Assembly (NCBI GenBank): GCA_029933115.1
Contig: JAOZOT010000099.1
Coordinates: 1 to 6,062 of the forward strand
Direction of reading: 5' to 3'
DNA: 6,062 bases
DNA from: Anaerolineae bacterium
GTDB lineage: Bacteria > Chloroflexota > Anaerolineae > E26-bin7
The notes beneath the pieces are model-generated. The model made no database searches, had not been told where the DNA came from, and saw only the letters and a list, made by a program, of their open reading frames with translations. Every line of letters starts with the position of its first letter. Position 1 is the stretch's first letter. The translations under genes and the position numbers were made by a program. Shown here piece by piece: positions 1 through 6,062 of the stretch.

Positions 1-36
1 GGCGATTTATCGCCAGGCGGGAGGCGGTGACTGCCC

Positions 37-65
37 TTGTAGACAGTTGCTCACAAAACTAAAGT
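37..65 (+). promoter_or_regulatory. Weak sigma-70-like promoter candidate
   Basis: A TTGTAG box at 37-42 is separated by exactly 17 nt from TAAAGT at 60-65. The first matches 3 of 6 positions of the -35 consensus and the second 4 of 6 of the -10 consensus. If used, transcription would begin near 72 and give a leader of about 140 nt before the receiver gene, covering the hairpins described separately. The match is weak and could be chance; no operator-like palindrome overlaps it. Confidence 0.22.
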
Positions 66-76
66 GTTACCCAGGG

Positions 77-169
77 GCGGGTGCAAGACCTTCCCCTACC
101 GGGGGTACGCACCTGCAAGGGATACCCTACAGGACAGCGCAAGGTCTGTCCTTAACCCAGGCCATTGGG
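77..169 (+). promoter_or_regulatory. Structured leader upstream of the receiver gene (candidate cis-acting RNA)
   Basis: Several inverted repeats crowd this stretch. GCGGGTGC (77-84) pairs with GCACCTGC (109-116) over 8 bp with one G-U. It encloses a CCCC/GGGG hairpin (93-96 with 101-104). AGGACAG (131-137) pairs perfectly with CTGTCCT (146-152) around an 8-nt loop. CCCA (156-159) pairs with TGGG (166-169). In addition AGACCTT (86-92) is fully complementary to AAGGTCT (141-147). It could form a kissing contact between the two larger hairpins (the five pairs 88-92 with 141-145) or an alternative fold. No T-tract follows, so it is not an obvious terminator, and I do not recognise a known riboswitch core. 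GC-rich DNA produces such pairings by chance, so the role is inference. Confidence 0.35.
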
Positions 170-198
170 AGCTAGGTTTTGCCTGCTATTAAGGAGAC

Positions 199-203
199 GA
201 GGG
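199..203 (+). promoter_or_regulatory. Ribosome binding site that sets the receiver start
   Basis: GAGGG lies 8 nt before the ATG at 212, inside a longer purine-rich run that also contains AAGGAG at 191-196. An in-frame TTG at 179 would extend the protein by 11 residues, but it has no purine-rich site in front of it and would place this site inside the gene. The ATG at 212 also puts the first beta strand of the receiver at the usual distance from the N-terminus. Confidence 0.6.
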
Positions 204-211
204 AACAAGAC

Positions 212-643
212 ATGAGTATTGAACCGGCCAATGCACACATATTGGTAGTAGAGGATAACGTCCACAACTATATGTTAATAGCACGTCTGCTGGCTTTCTT
301 AGGCGTCAAGCACCAAGAATGGAAGCGTTCCGGTTGGCAGGTGCTAGAGTTCGCCGATAGTATGCCCCATGTAGACCTGATTCTGATGGACATCCACATA
401 CCCTACGAGGACGGCTACGAGGCTCTGGCCAAGTTGCGCGCTCACCCGCGCTTTGCTAATACCCTCATTGTGGCCGTCACCGCTGAAGCCACGGCCGATA
501 ATATGCGACGGGCTAAAGAAGCCGGCTTTGATGGTTTCATCGGCAAGCCCATTGACCCCGATCTCTTCCTCGAGCAGATCAATCTTATCCTGCAAGGCCA
601 ACCGGTCTGGGAACTGGGGGATTCTAAACCTCTCATAGGCTAG
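212..643 (+). CDS. Single-domain response regulator (CheY/DivK-like receiver)
   Basis: This 143-residue protein is a receiver domain with nothing else attached. The first beta strand HILVVEDN supplies the acidic pair Glu14-Asp15. Asp60 in LILMDIHIP is the expected phosphoacceptor, Thr90 in AVTAEA the switch Thr, and Lys112 in the IGKPID motif the conserved Lys-Pro. All catalytic positions are therefore intact. The segment between helix 1 and beta 3 (residues 33-51, around EWKRSGWQVLEFADSM) is unlike the usual 'A.DG.EAL' pattern of receivers and may be a partner surface. A short tail after residue 128 ends in VWELG and a few more residues; there is no DNA-binding or enzymatic output domain. 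It is a cytosolic protein that should accept phosphate from the kinase starting 9 nt downstream and act through protein-protein contact or as a phosphorelay intermediate. Role in general is secure; its target is unknown. Confidence 0.93.
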   Translation: MSIEPANAHILVVEDNVHNYMLIARLLAFLGVKHQEWKRSGWQVLEFADSMPHVDLILMDIHIPYEDGYEALAKLRAHPRFANTLIVAVTAEATADNMRRAKEAGFDGFIGKPIDPDLFLEQINLILQGQPVWELGDSKPLIG

Positions 644-652
644 AAAGAAGTT

Positions 653-3115
653 ATGGCAAATCCATCCACAGCCAGGCAAGATGAACATACTATTGTCACC
701 ACCGGCATGAGGGGTGGACTGGGTCGTACCTTGCTCACTGCCTTCCTGGTGCTGGCTATTGTGCCTATGAGCATTATCAGTTTCCTGGCCGTTAGCAGAG
801 CCCGACAGAATATCCGACAGGAACTGACGGCTAAACTTAGCGCCGTGACCACGCTGAAAGAAGCCCAGATTCAGCAATGGATGAGCGAGAGGAGCCGTAG
901 CCTGGCCGTGCTGTCCGGCAAGCCGGAGATTCAACAAGCAGTTACAACCCTGCTCACCCAGCATCCCTCCAGCCCCGCTTACGACACGGCTTACACCAAC
1001 CTGCGCCGTAGCCTGTGTGCTGAACTGATCCAAGATGCCGGCTTTGCCGGCTTTCTCCTGCTATCCGGCGAGGACGGTGACAAGCCCTTGTTGGAGGTAA
1101 CGGCTCCTTCCAAACAGATCGGCACCGAGACACTTCACCCGGAAACTACTCCCACCCTTTGCCACAGTACCGCCCCTCTATCGTCAACGGGCCCCACGCT
1201 GAACATCACCTACTCTATCCCCGGCCCAGAGGGGAAGGCGCTGGGCTTCCTGGTCGGCTCCCTGAACCTCACAGCCTTGAATCAGATCATGACCGAATCT
1301 CCGGGGCTGGGAGAAACGGGTGAAACCTACCTGGTCACTTCGTCCGGTCAGTCTATCCCAACCTTGACTACAGACGATAACACCCCGCTTTCCACCTTTC
1401 CTCACAGTCAGGGCATTGATGCTGCCCTGGCCGGGCACAGCGGCAGCGGGTTGTACGACAACTATGCCGGCCAGCCTGTCATCGGGGCCTACCGTTGGCT
1501 ACCAGAGTTGCAGGCGGCCCTATTGGCCGAACAAACCCAGGCTGAGGCTTTTGCCCCAGAAGATGCCCTGGCCACAATGCTGGTTGGAACCACCCTGGCT
1601 GTGGCTTTGCTCACCACACTGCTGGCCGCTGTGGTGGCGCGACAAATCACGCGGCCTATTGTGCAACTGACAATGAGGGCCGTGGAAATTGCCAATGGCG
1701 ACCTGGAACAGACAGTGCCGGTGAACCGCCGGGATGAGATCGGTGTCCTGGCTCAGGCTTTCAACATAATGACCGCCGAGTTACGGGCCCTATACGATGG
1801 GCTGGAGCATAAAGTCGCCGAGCGCACTGCCCAACTCCGAAAGGCCAACCGCCAACTGCGCTATCGAGCCATGCAGTTGACCGTCAGTGCCGAGGTGAGC
1901 CGGGTGGCAACTTCTATCCTGGACCTGGATACCCTGCTGAGCCGCGTGGTTGGATTGCTGCGAGACTATTACCGCCTCCTTTATGTAGCTATCTTTCTAC
2001 TCGATGAGACGGGTCAGTGGGCGGTGCTGCGGGAGGGAAGTGGGGAACTGGGAGAGTCGTTGAAGGCTAAAGGGCAATGGCTGAGTGTGGGCGACCCCAG
2101 CCTGGTCGGCCAGGTGGCCAAAAAGGGCAAACCTCAGGTCCTTTCCAGAACCGACACCCGGGGTAGGCCCGAGTCTCATCTGCCACCTACCCGTTCAGAA
2201 GCAGCTTTTCCCCTCAAAATCGGGGGGCGTACCATCGGCGTGCTGGACATCCACAGCGTCCACGCCGACGCCTTTGATGACGACGACATCAAGGTGCTTC
2301 AGGGCGTCGCCGATCAGATCGCTATCGCCATTGAGAACGCCCGCACCTATGAACTGGAACGGGAAGCAGCCAGACAGTTGCGGGAGGCTGAGGAAATGCG
2401 CCGCCGCTTCCTGGCCCACATGTCCCACGAACTCCGCGAGCCGTTAACCAATATCATCGGCTTTTCCAGAATGATCCTCAAGGGCATTGATGGCCCTATC
2501 TCTGAGCAGCAGCGTAACGACCTGGAAATTATCCACGCCAACGGCCAACACCTGCTGGGCCTCATCAACGACCTGCTGGACGTGGCTGAAATCGAAGCCG
2601 GGCTAATGGAGTTGGATTTCAGGGAAGTGGACCTGAGGGAGATCATCAGCAGCGTGATGGCTACGACCGGTGCATTGGTGCGTGACAAGGACATCCAACT
2701 GCGGCAGGAGATCCACCCCGACCTGCCACTTATCGAGGCCGACGGGACGCGGCTGCGTCAAGTTCTGCTCAAACTACTTTCCAATGCAGCCAAATCTACT
2801 GACCATGGCTCTATCACCGTGCGAGCCTGGCCTGACGGCGATAGCGTTCAGGTGGCGGTGGCCGATACGGGGCCCGGCATACCACCAAAGGACCGGGCAC
2901 GGGTGTTCGAGCCCCTCGAGCGAGATGAATCCGGCCTCAAGCGCCCCCGAGGAATTGGGGTGGGGCTGGCCCTGTGCAAAGAGTTCGTAGAGATGCATGG
3001 CGGCCGCATCTGGGTGGAGAGCGAAGAAGGGAGGGGTTCGACCTTTACCTTCACCTTGCCGATTCGGGCCAATGGAATAGACCGGCAGCGCTCCGCTGCT
3101 GTCGAACGAGCATAG
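653..3115 (+). CDS. Membrane sensor histidine kinase: Cache-HAMP-GAF-HisKA-HATPase
   Basis: This 820-residue kinase has a complete transmitter. Transmembrane helices lie near residues 26-47 and 308-329. They flank an extracytoplasmic region of about 260 residues with double-Cache hallmarks: GLGETGETYLVTSSG (218-232) and the GHSGSGLYDNYAGQPVIGAYR stretch near 261-281. A HAMP domain follows (about 330-380, ending in DEIGVLAQAFN), then a coiled coil (383-408) and a GAF domain (about 410-562). HisKA carries SHELREPL with His592 as the phosphoacceptor. The ATPase shows the N box (LLSNAAKST, Asn711), G1 (DTGPGI, 738-743), F box (VFEPLER, 751-757), G2 (GIGVGLAL, 767-774) and a G3-like GRGSTFTF (793-800). 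Glu596 sits where Thr or Asn is usual at H+4. Lys707 sits where a first N-box Asn is common. The start ATG follows the receiver stop by 9 nt with only a weak purine run (644-650), suggesting translational coupling. It should phosphorylate the adjacent receiver; the ligand is unknown. Confidence 0.95.
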   Translation: MANPSTARQDEHTIVTTGMRGGLGRTLLTAFLVLAIVPMSIISFLAVSRARQNIRQELTAKLSAVTTLKEAQIQQWMSERSRSLAVLSGKPEIQQAVTTLLTQHPSSPAYDTAYTNLRRSLCAELIQDAGFAGFLLLSGEDGDKPLLEVTAPSKQIGTETLHPETTPTLCHSTAPLSSTGPTLNITYSIPGPEGKALGFLVGSLNLTALNQIMTESPGLGETGETYLVTSSGQSIPTLTTDDNTPLSTFPHSQGIDAALAGHSGSGLYDNYAGQPVIGAYRWLPELQAALLAEQTQAEAFAPEDALATMLVGTTLAVALLTTLLAAVVARQITRPIVQLTMRAVEIANGDLEQTVPVNRRDEIGVLAQAFNIMTAELRALYDGLEHKVAERTAQLRKANRQLRYRAMQLTVSAEVSRVATSILDLDTLLSRVVGLLRDYYRLLYVAIFLLDETGQWAVLREGSGELGESLKAKGQWLSVGDPSLVGQVAKKGKPQVLSRTDTRGRPESHLPPTRSEAAFPLKIGGRTIGVLDIHSVHADAFDDDDIKVLQGVADQIAIAIENARTYELEREAARQLREAEEMRRRFLAHMSHELREPLTNIIGFSRMILKGIDGPISEQQRNDLEIIHANGQHLLGLINDLLDVAEIEAGLMELDFREVDLREIISSVMATTGALVRDKDIQLRQEIHPDLPLIEADGTRLRQVLLKLLSNAAKSTDHGSITVRAWPDGDSVQVAVADTGPGIPPKDRARVFEPLERDESGLKRPRGIGVGLALCKEFVEMHGGRIWVESEEGRGSTFTFTLPIRANGIDRQRSAAVERA

Positions 3116-3125
3116 AGGGCTTGCG

Positions 3126-3203
3126 CCGCGAAGCCTGGGAAGCCCTCGGCCTGAGCTCGGGCCGAAGGCCCGCGAAGCCTCACGCCGAAGGCTCACGAAG
3201 CCC
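3126..3203 (+). repeat. Intergenic cluster of short GAAGCC/GAAGGC repeats and small hairpins
   Basis: The spacer between the kinase and the long sensor gene is built largely from related short words. CCGCGAAGCCT occurs at 3126-3136 and again at 3170-3180, a perfect 11-bp direct repeat. GCCGAAGGC occurs at 3161-3169 and 3184-3192. CACGAAGCC follows at 3195-3203. GGGCC-GAA-GGCCC (3159-3171) is a perfect 5-bp stem with a 3-nt loop. TCGGCC (3146-3151) can alternatively pair with GGCCGA (3160-3165). No T-tract follows, so it does not look like an intrinsic terminator. It resembles a degenerate palindromic interspersed repeat (REP-like), but only a genome-wide count could show that. It could also stabilise or process the mRNA between the two genes. 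Confidence 0.5.
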
Positions 3204-3232
3204 CCCCACCTGCTGCAAGCCCATAGATCGTC

Positions 3233-3237
3233 AGGAG
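3233..3237 (+). promoter_or_regulatory. Strong Shine-Dalgarno for the long PAS/GAF sensor gene
   Basis: AGGAG lies 7 nt before the ATG at 3245. An in-frame TAG at 3224-3226 excludes any earlier start in this frame, and no other start codon lies between that stop and the ATG. This site is clearly stronger than the one in front of the kinase gene, consistent with independent translation initiation after the 129-nt spacer. Confidence 0.8.
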
Positions 3238-3244
3238 ACGCAGG

Positions 3245-6062
3245 ATGAGCGACAAAGACAAGACCAAAGAGGAACTTATTGAGGAGTTGCATAGGCTGCG
3301 CCGGCGAGTAGTCAAATTGGAGGAAGCGGAAGATGAGCGCAGGCGAGCAGAAGAAGCCCTGGCAGAAGAGCGCAATCTGCTGCGGATCATAATAGACAAT
3401 CTGCCGGATTACGTCTATATCAAGGATACCGAGAGCCGCTATCTTGTCAGCAACATTGCGCACGCGCGCTTCCTGGGAGTGACGACGCCAGATGAAGTCA
3501 TCGGAAAGTCAGTCTTTGAGCTTTACCCACCGGAACTGGCAGCGCAATACTACGCCGACGACCAGAAGGTCATTCGTTCTGGTCAGCCCCTGCTCAACCG
3601 GGAGGAACGCTCTGTAGACAGGGCGGGCAACAGCGTGTGGCTCTTAACCAGCAAAGTGCCCCTGCGCGATAGCGATGGGAAGATTATAGGTCTTGTAGGC
3701 ATTGCCCGCGACATCACCGAGCGCAAGCAGGCGGAAGAGGCATTGCGACTCAGTGAAGAGCGGTTTGCCCTGGCTGTACAAGGCGCGAACGACGGGATAT
3801 GGGACTGGGATATTCAAAACAACTCGCTCTACTGGTCCCCACGTATGAAGGAGTTGCTTGGGTACACTGATGATGAACTCGATATTGACTTTGAAACGTT
3901 TGAGTCACTTCTACATCCAGATGACAGGGAGATGACACAGGCAGCCATAGAAGCTCACCTGAAAGATCGGGTGCCGTTCGATGTGGAGCAGCGAATGCGC
4001 GCCAAATCGGGTGAGTATCGTTGGTTCAATGCGCGGGGGCAGGCGGTTTGGGATGAAGACGGGCGACCCATTCGCATGGTCGGTGCGGGCACCGACATTA
4101 CCGAGCGTAAGCAAGCCGAAGCCAAGCTAAAGCGCCGGGCTACCCAACTGCAAGCTGTGGCCGAGGTCTCCCGCACCATCATTTCGGTGCTCGACCCCGA
4201 CGAGCTAGTGCGCCAGGTGGTGAACCTGGTCCGCGAGCGTTTTGACCTCTATTACGTGGGGCTGTTCCTCCTCGACGAAGAGGGCCGGTTCGCCGTCTTG
4301 CGTGCCGGCACAGGCGAGGCCGGGCGCAAGATGCTGGAGGCCGGGCACAAGCTGAAAGTGGGCGGTGAATCTATGATCGGTTGGTGCATAGCGAACGCCC
4401 AGGCCCGCATTGCCCTGGACGTGGGTGAGGAAGCGGTGCGTTTCGACAACCCGCTGCTACCCGAAACCCGCTCGGAGATGGCGTTGCCCCTCATCTCACG
4501 CGGACAAGTCATCGGGGCTATGACTATTCAAAGCACCCAGGCCGCTGCCTTCTCCGAAGAGGACATCTCTGTGCTACAGACAATGGCCGACCAACTGGCC
4601 AATGCCATCGAGAACGCCCGCCTGTTCGAGGAGACCCGCTATCGGGCCGATCAACTCAGGGTGGTGAACGAAGTAGGCCGTACCCTGGCTTCTATTCTGG
4701 ATTTGGATACATTGCTGGAGCAGGTGGTCCGGCTGATTAGAGATACCTTTGATTATTACCAGGTCACTCTGGCGCTGATCGAAGACAACACACTGGTACC
4801 AAAGAGCTGGGCTGGAGCACTGAGTGCCTTCCCTGTCGAGGCCGCCCGTCTGGACCTCAGCACAGGGGAGAGCATCGTCGCCAAGGTTGCGCTTAGCGGA
4901 ACCTCTCTACTGGTGCCCGATGTCCGTCAAGATCCTTCGTATGTGCCCCTACCGGGCCTGGAAGAGGTTCAATCGGAACTCACCGTCCCCCTGAAGTCCA
5001 AAGACCAGGTTATCGGCATATTGGACGTGGAAAGTGACCATCTGGCCGCTTTTGACGAAAGAGACCTGACAGTGCTGGAGGCTCTGGCCGGCCAGATTGC
5101 TGTGGCCATAGAGAATGCCCGCCTGTTCGAGCAGACCCGGCGGACCGGTTTCCTCCTGGGTTTGCGCGTCAAAGAACTCGCCTGCCTGAACGACATCGGG
5201 CACAAAATAGAGGAGACTCCGCCGGTACCAGAGTTCCTGCAATGGGTGGCGGGACGCATCCCGCCGGCCATGCAGTACCCGGAGGTGTGCCTGGCGGCCG
5301 TCGAGTTCGAAGACCGGGTCTACGGTGCGGCCGAGGCGGTGAAGCTGCCGTGCCAGATGGTACAGGCCCTGCGCATCGGCGGCAAAGTTGTGGGCCGCAT
5401 ATACATTTCATACACCGAGAAGCTAGACTTTCTGGATGAAGAGAGTGCACTGCTGGGTGACATCGTCAGGCGAGTGAGTGGCTACATTGAAAGCCGCCGC
5501 CTGTTCGAGCAGACCCAGGAGGCGTTGGCAGAGACCGAGGCGCTTTATCGCGCCGGCCGGGCCATCGGAGAGGCGACTTCTGTCCAAGACATTGTGCGCG
5601 GTGCGGCAGAGGTGGCGGTATCGTTAGGGTTCTCCGCCTGCTCGCTGACTCTGATCACTGCTACCGACGAGAAGGGTGTACCTATCCAGGGCGACATCTA
5701 CTCCATACTCATCACCGGAGATGAGATGATACCCATCGCACCCATTTCCAGCTTTCCGATAACCGACCGCATGGCGACCCGCCACGCTCTGGAAGACCCC
5801 GATTTTGTGCTGATCTACAAAGACAGCGCAGACCCCCGCATAACCATCCCCGACAAAGTGCGGGAGACAATGCGCAATACGGGAATGCGGGGGATGGTGA
5901 CTGCGGGGCTGAGTGCTCGGGGACAACCTTTGGGTTTTCTGACTTTCAGCAGTGCTATGCCGCTGACCGATTTCCCGCAAGAGCACGTCCGCCGCATCCG
6001 CACCGTCGCCGACCAGATAGCCGTCGCTGTGGAGACCCAGCGCCTGCTTGAGCAGACCCAGG
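3245..6062 (+). CDS. Multi-domain PAS-PAS-GAF-GAF-(GAF-like)-GAF cytosolic sensor, 3' end beyond the window
   Basis: The frame stays open for 939 codons to the last base, so the protein is incomplete at its C-terminus. A charged coiled-coil N-terminus (1-43, no membrane segment) leads to PAS1 (about 44-158, from NLLRIIIDNLPDYVYIKD to GIARDITERK). PAS2 (about 170-286) has GIWDWD, HPDD (224-227) and GAGTDITERK, like the PAS_3 fold. GAF1 is at about 302-457 and GAF2 at about 471-624. A shorter atypical GAF-like module lies at about 640-750 (KELACLNDIGHKIEE ... RIPPAMQYPEV ... RIYISY). GAF4 is at about 765-932. The GAFs are joined by helical linkers of the form RLFEQT(R/Q). GAF1 and the GAF of the upstream kinase are clearly homologous. 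The family usually ends in HisKA/HATPase, but GGDEF, PP2C phosphatase or other outputs are possible. No ligand can be named: I see no certain haem, bilin or nucleotide-binding signature. It probably belongs to the same signalling locus as the two genes upstream. Confidence 0.92.
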   Translation, partial: MSDKDKTKEELIEELHRLRRRVVKLEEAEDERRRAEEALAEERNLLRIIIDNLPDYVYIKDTESRYLVSNIAHARFLGVTTPDEVIGKSVFELYPPELAAQYYADDQKVIRSGQPLLNREERSVDRAGNSVWLLTSKVPLRDSDGKIIGLVGIARDITERKQAEEALRLSEERFALAVQGANDGIWDWDIQNNSLYWSPRMKELLGYTDDELDIDFETFESLLHPDDREMTQAAIEAHLKDRVPFDVEQRMRAKSGEYRWFNARGQAVWDEDGRPIRMVGAGTDITERKQAEAKLKRRATQLQAVAEVSRTIISVLDPDELVRQVVNLVRERFDLYYVGLFLLDEEGRFAVLRAGTGEAGRKMLEAGHKLKVGGESMIGWCIANAQARIALDVGEEAVRFDNPLLPETRSEMALPLISRGQVIGAMTIQSTQAAAFSEEDISVLQTMADQLANAIENARLFEETRYRADQLRVVNEVGRTLASILDLDTLLEQVVRLIRDTFDYYQVTLALIEDNTLVPKSWAGALSAFPVEAARLDLSTGESIVAKVALSGTSLLVPDVRQDPSYVPLPGLEEVQSELTVPLKSKDQVIGILDVESDHLAAFDERDLTVLEALAGQIAVAIENARLFEQTRRTGFLLGLRVKELACLNDIGHKIEETPPVPEFLQWVAGRIPPAMQYPEVCLAAVEFEDRVYGAAEAVKLPCQMVQALRIGGKVVGRIYISYTEKLDFLDEESALLGDIVRRVSGYIESRRLFEQTQEALAETEALYRAGRAIGEATSVQDIVRGAAEVAVSLGFSACSLTLITATDEKGVPIQGDIYSILITGDEMIPIAPISSFPITDRMATRHALEDPDFVLIYKDSADPRITIPDKVRETMRNTGMRGMVTAGLSARGQPLGFLTFSSAMPLTDFPQEHVRRIRTVADQIAVAVETQRLLEQTQ
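4619..6062 (+). repeat. Four dispersed copies of a 19-nt linker repeat inside the PAS/GAF gene
   Basis: The word cgcctgttcgagcagaccc occurs exactly at 5120-5138 and 5498-5516, with one mismatch at 4619-4637 and two at 6041-6059. Each copy is in the same reading frame and encodes the start of the signalling helix after a GAF-type module: RLFEET (459-464), RLFEQT (626-631), RLFEQT (752-757) and RLLEQT (933-938). The preceding residues are also alike (ENA, ENA, ESR, ETQ). The window ends on the last copy. The nucleotide conservation is higher than in the surrounding domains, which suggests duplication of GAF-linker units or later sequence exchange between linkers. Confidence 0.8.

Noticed and set aside
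1..14. GGCGA-TTTA-TCGCC hairpin as terminator of an upstream gene
   Set aside because: A perfect 5-bp stem but with no T-tract after it; the upstream gene is not visible, so the role cannot be judged.
77..116. Known riboswitch (TPP, cobalamin or cyclic-di-GMP) in the leader
   Set aside because: I compared the conserved cores from memory and found no convincing match, so only a generic structured leader is reported.
2..175. Open frame of 57 codons running from the window edge to a TAG at 173, as a possible upstream gene end
   Set aside because: The translation is rich in Gly, Pro and Thr with no recognisable motif, and it overlaps the dense inverted repeats. Another frame ends at 60-62. Neither can be supported as a protein terminus.
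344..1033. Long antisense open frame of 229 codons opposite the receiver and kinase start
   Set aside because: It lies opposite two clear genes with conserved motifs. The translation is low in recognisable structure and spans the gene boundary. I see no ribosome binding site of its own.
3159..3171. GGGCC-GAA-GGCCC hairpin as an intrinsic terminator after the kinase
   Set aside because: It is followed by CGCGAAGCC and not by a run of T, and the same motif family recurs around it. A repeat element explains it better.
2774..3463. Antisense open frame of 229 codons across the kinase end, spacer and start of the long sensor
   Set aside because: It covers the ATPase motifs and the repeat spacer on the opposite strand, and its composition reflects GC-rich codons read backward. 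No family resemblance.
5624..5986. Antisense open frame of 120 codons inside GAF4
   Set aside because: The sense strand encodes a continuous GAF domain with linkers on both sides, so this is a shadow.

Overview
The window holds a bacterial two-component signalling locus. All three genes are on the + strand: a stand-alone receiver-domain response regulator (212-643), a membrane-bound hybrid-free sensor histidine kinase (653-3115), and the first 939 codons of a very long soluble PAS/GAF sensor protein (3245 to the window end) that has no stop codon inside the window. The style of the proteins suggests Chloroflexota, probably an Anaerolineae-like lineage. The reasons are kinases with many GAF domains joined by 'ENARLFEQT' linkers, the HisKA stretch around 'GFSRMILKGIDGPI', a small orphan receiver ending in 'VWELG', and about 55-60% GC. 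This assignment rests on remembered family resemblance and was not tested by a search.

Layout: bases 1-211 are non-coding as far as I can tell. They contain a weak promoter candidate followed by a GC-rich leader rich in inverted repeats. The receiver gene follows, then a 9-nt gap to the kinase, so these two are almost certainly co-transcribed. A 129-nt spacer (3116-3244) carries a cluster of short repeated GAAGCC/GAAGGC motifs and small hairpins. A strong Shine-Dalgarno then leads into the long PAS-PAS-GAF-GAF-(GAF-like)-GAF protein.

Working model (inference): the membrane kinase senses an extracytoplasmic signal through a double-Cache-type domain. It integrates a cytoplasmic GAF input, autophosphorylates on His592 and passes phosphate to Asp60 of the receiver, which has no output domain and so must act by protein contact or as a phosphorelay shuttle. 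The second, cytosolic sensor may feed the same receiver, but its output domain lies beyond the window. Points worth a second look are the Glu in place of Thr/Asn at H+4 of the kinase, the structured leader, the atypical third GAF-like module, the GC change between PAS and GAF parts of the third gene, and the recurrent linker repeat on which the window ends. I see no mobile element, CRISPR array, tRNA or rRNA. The locus looks like an elaborate member of known families; I found no clear evidence of a wholly new system.
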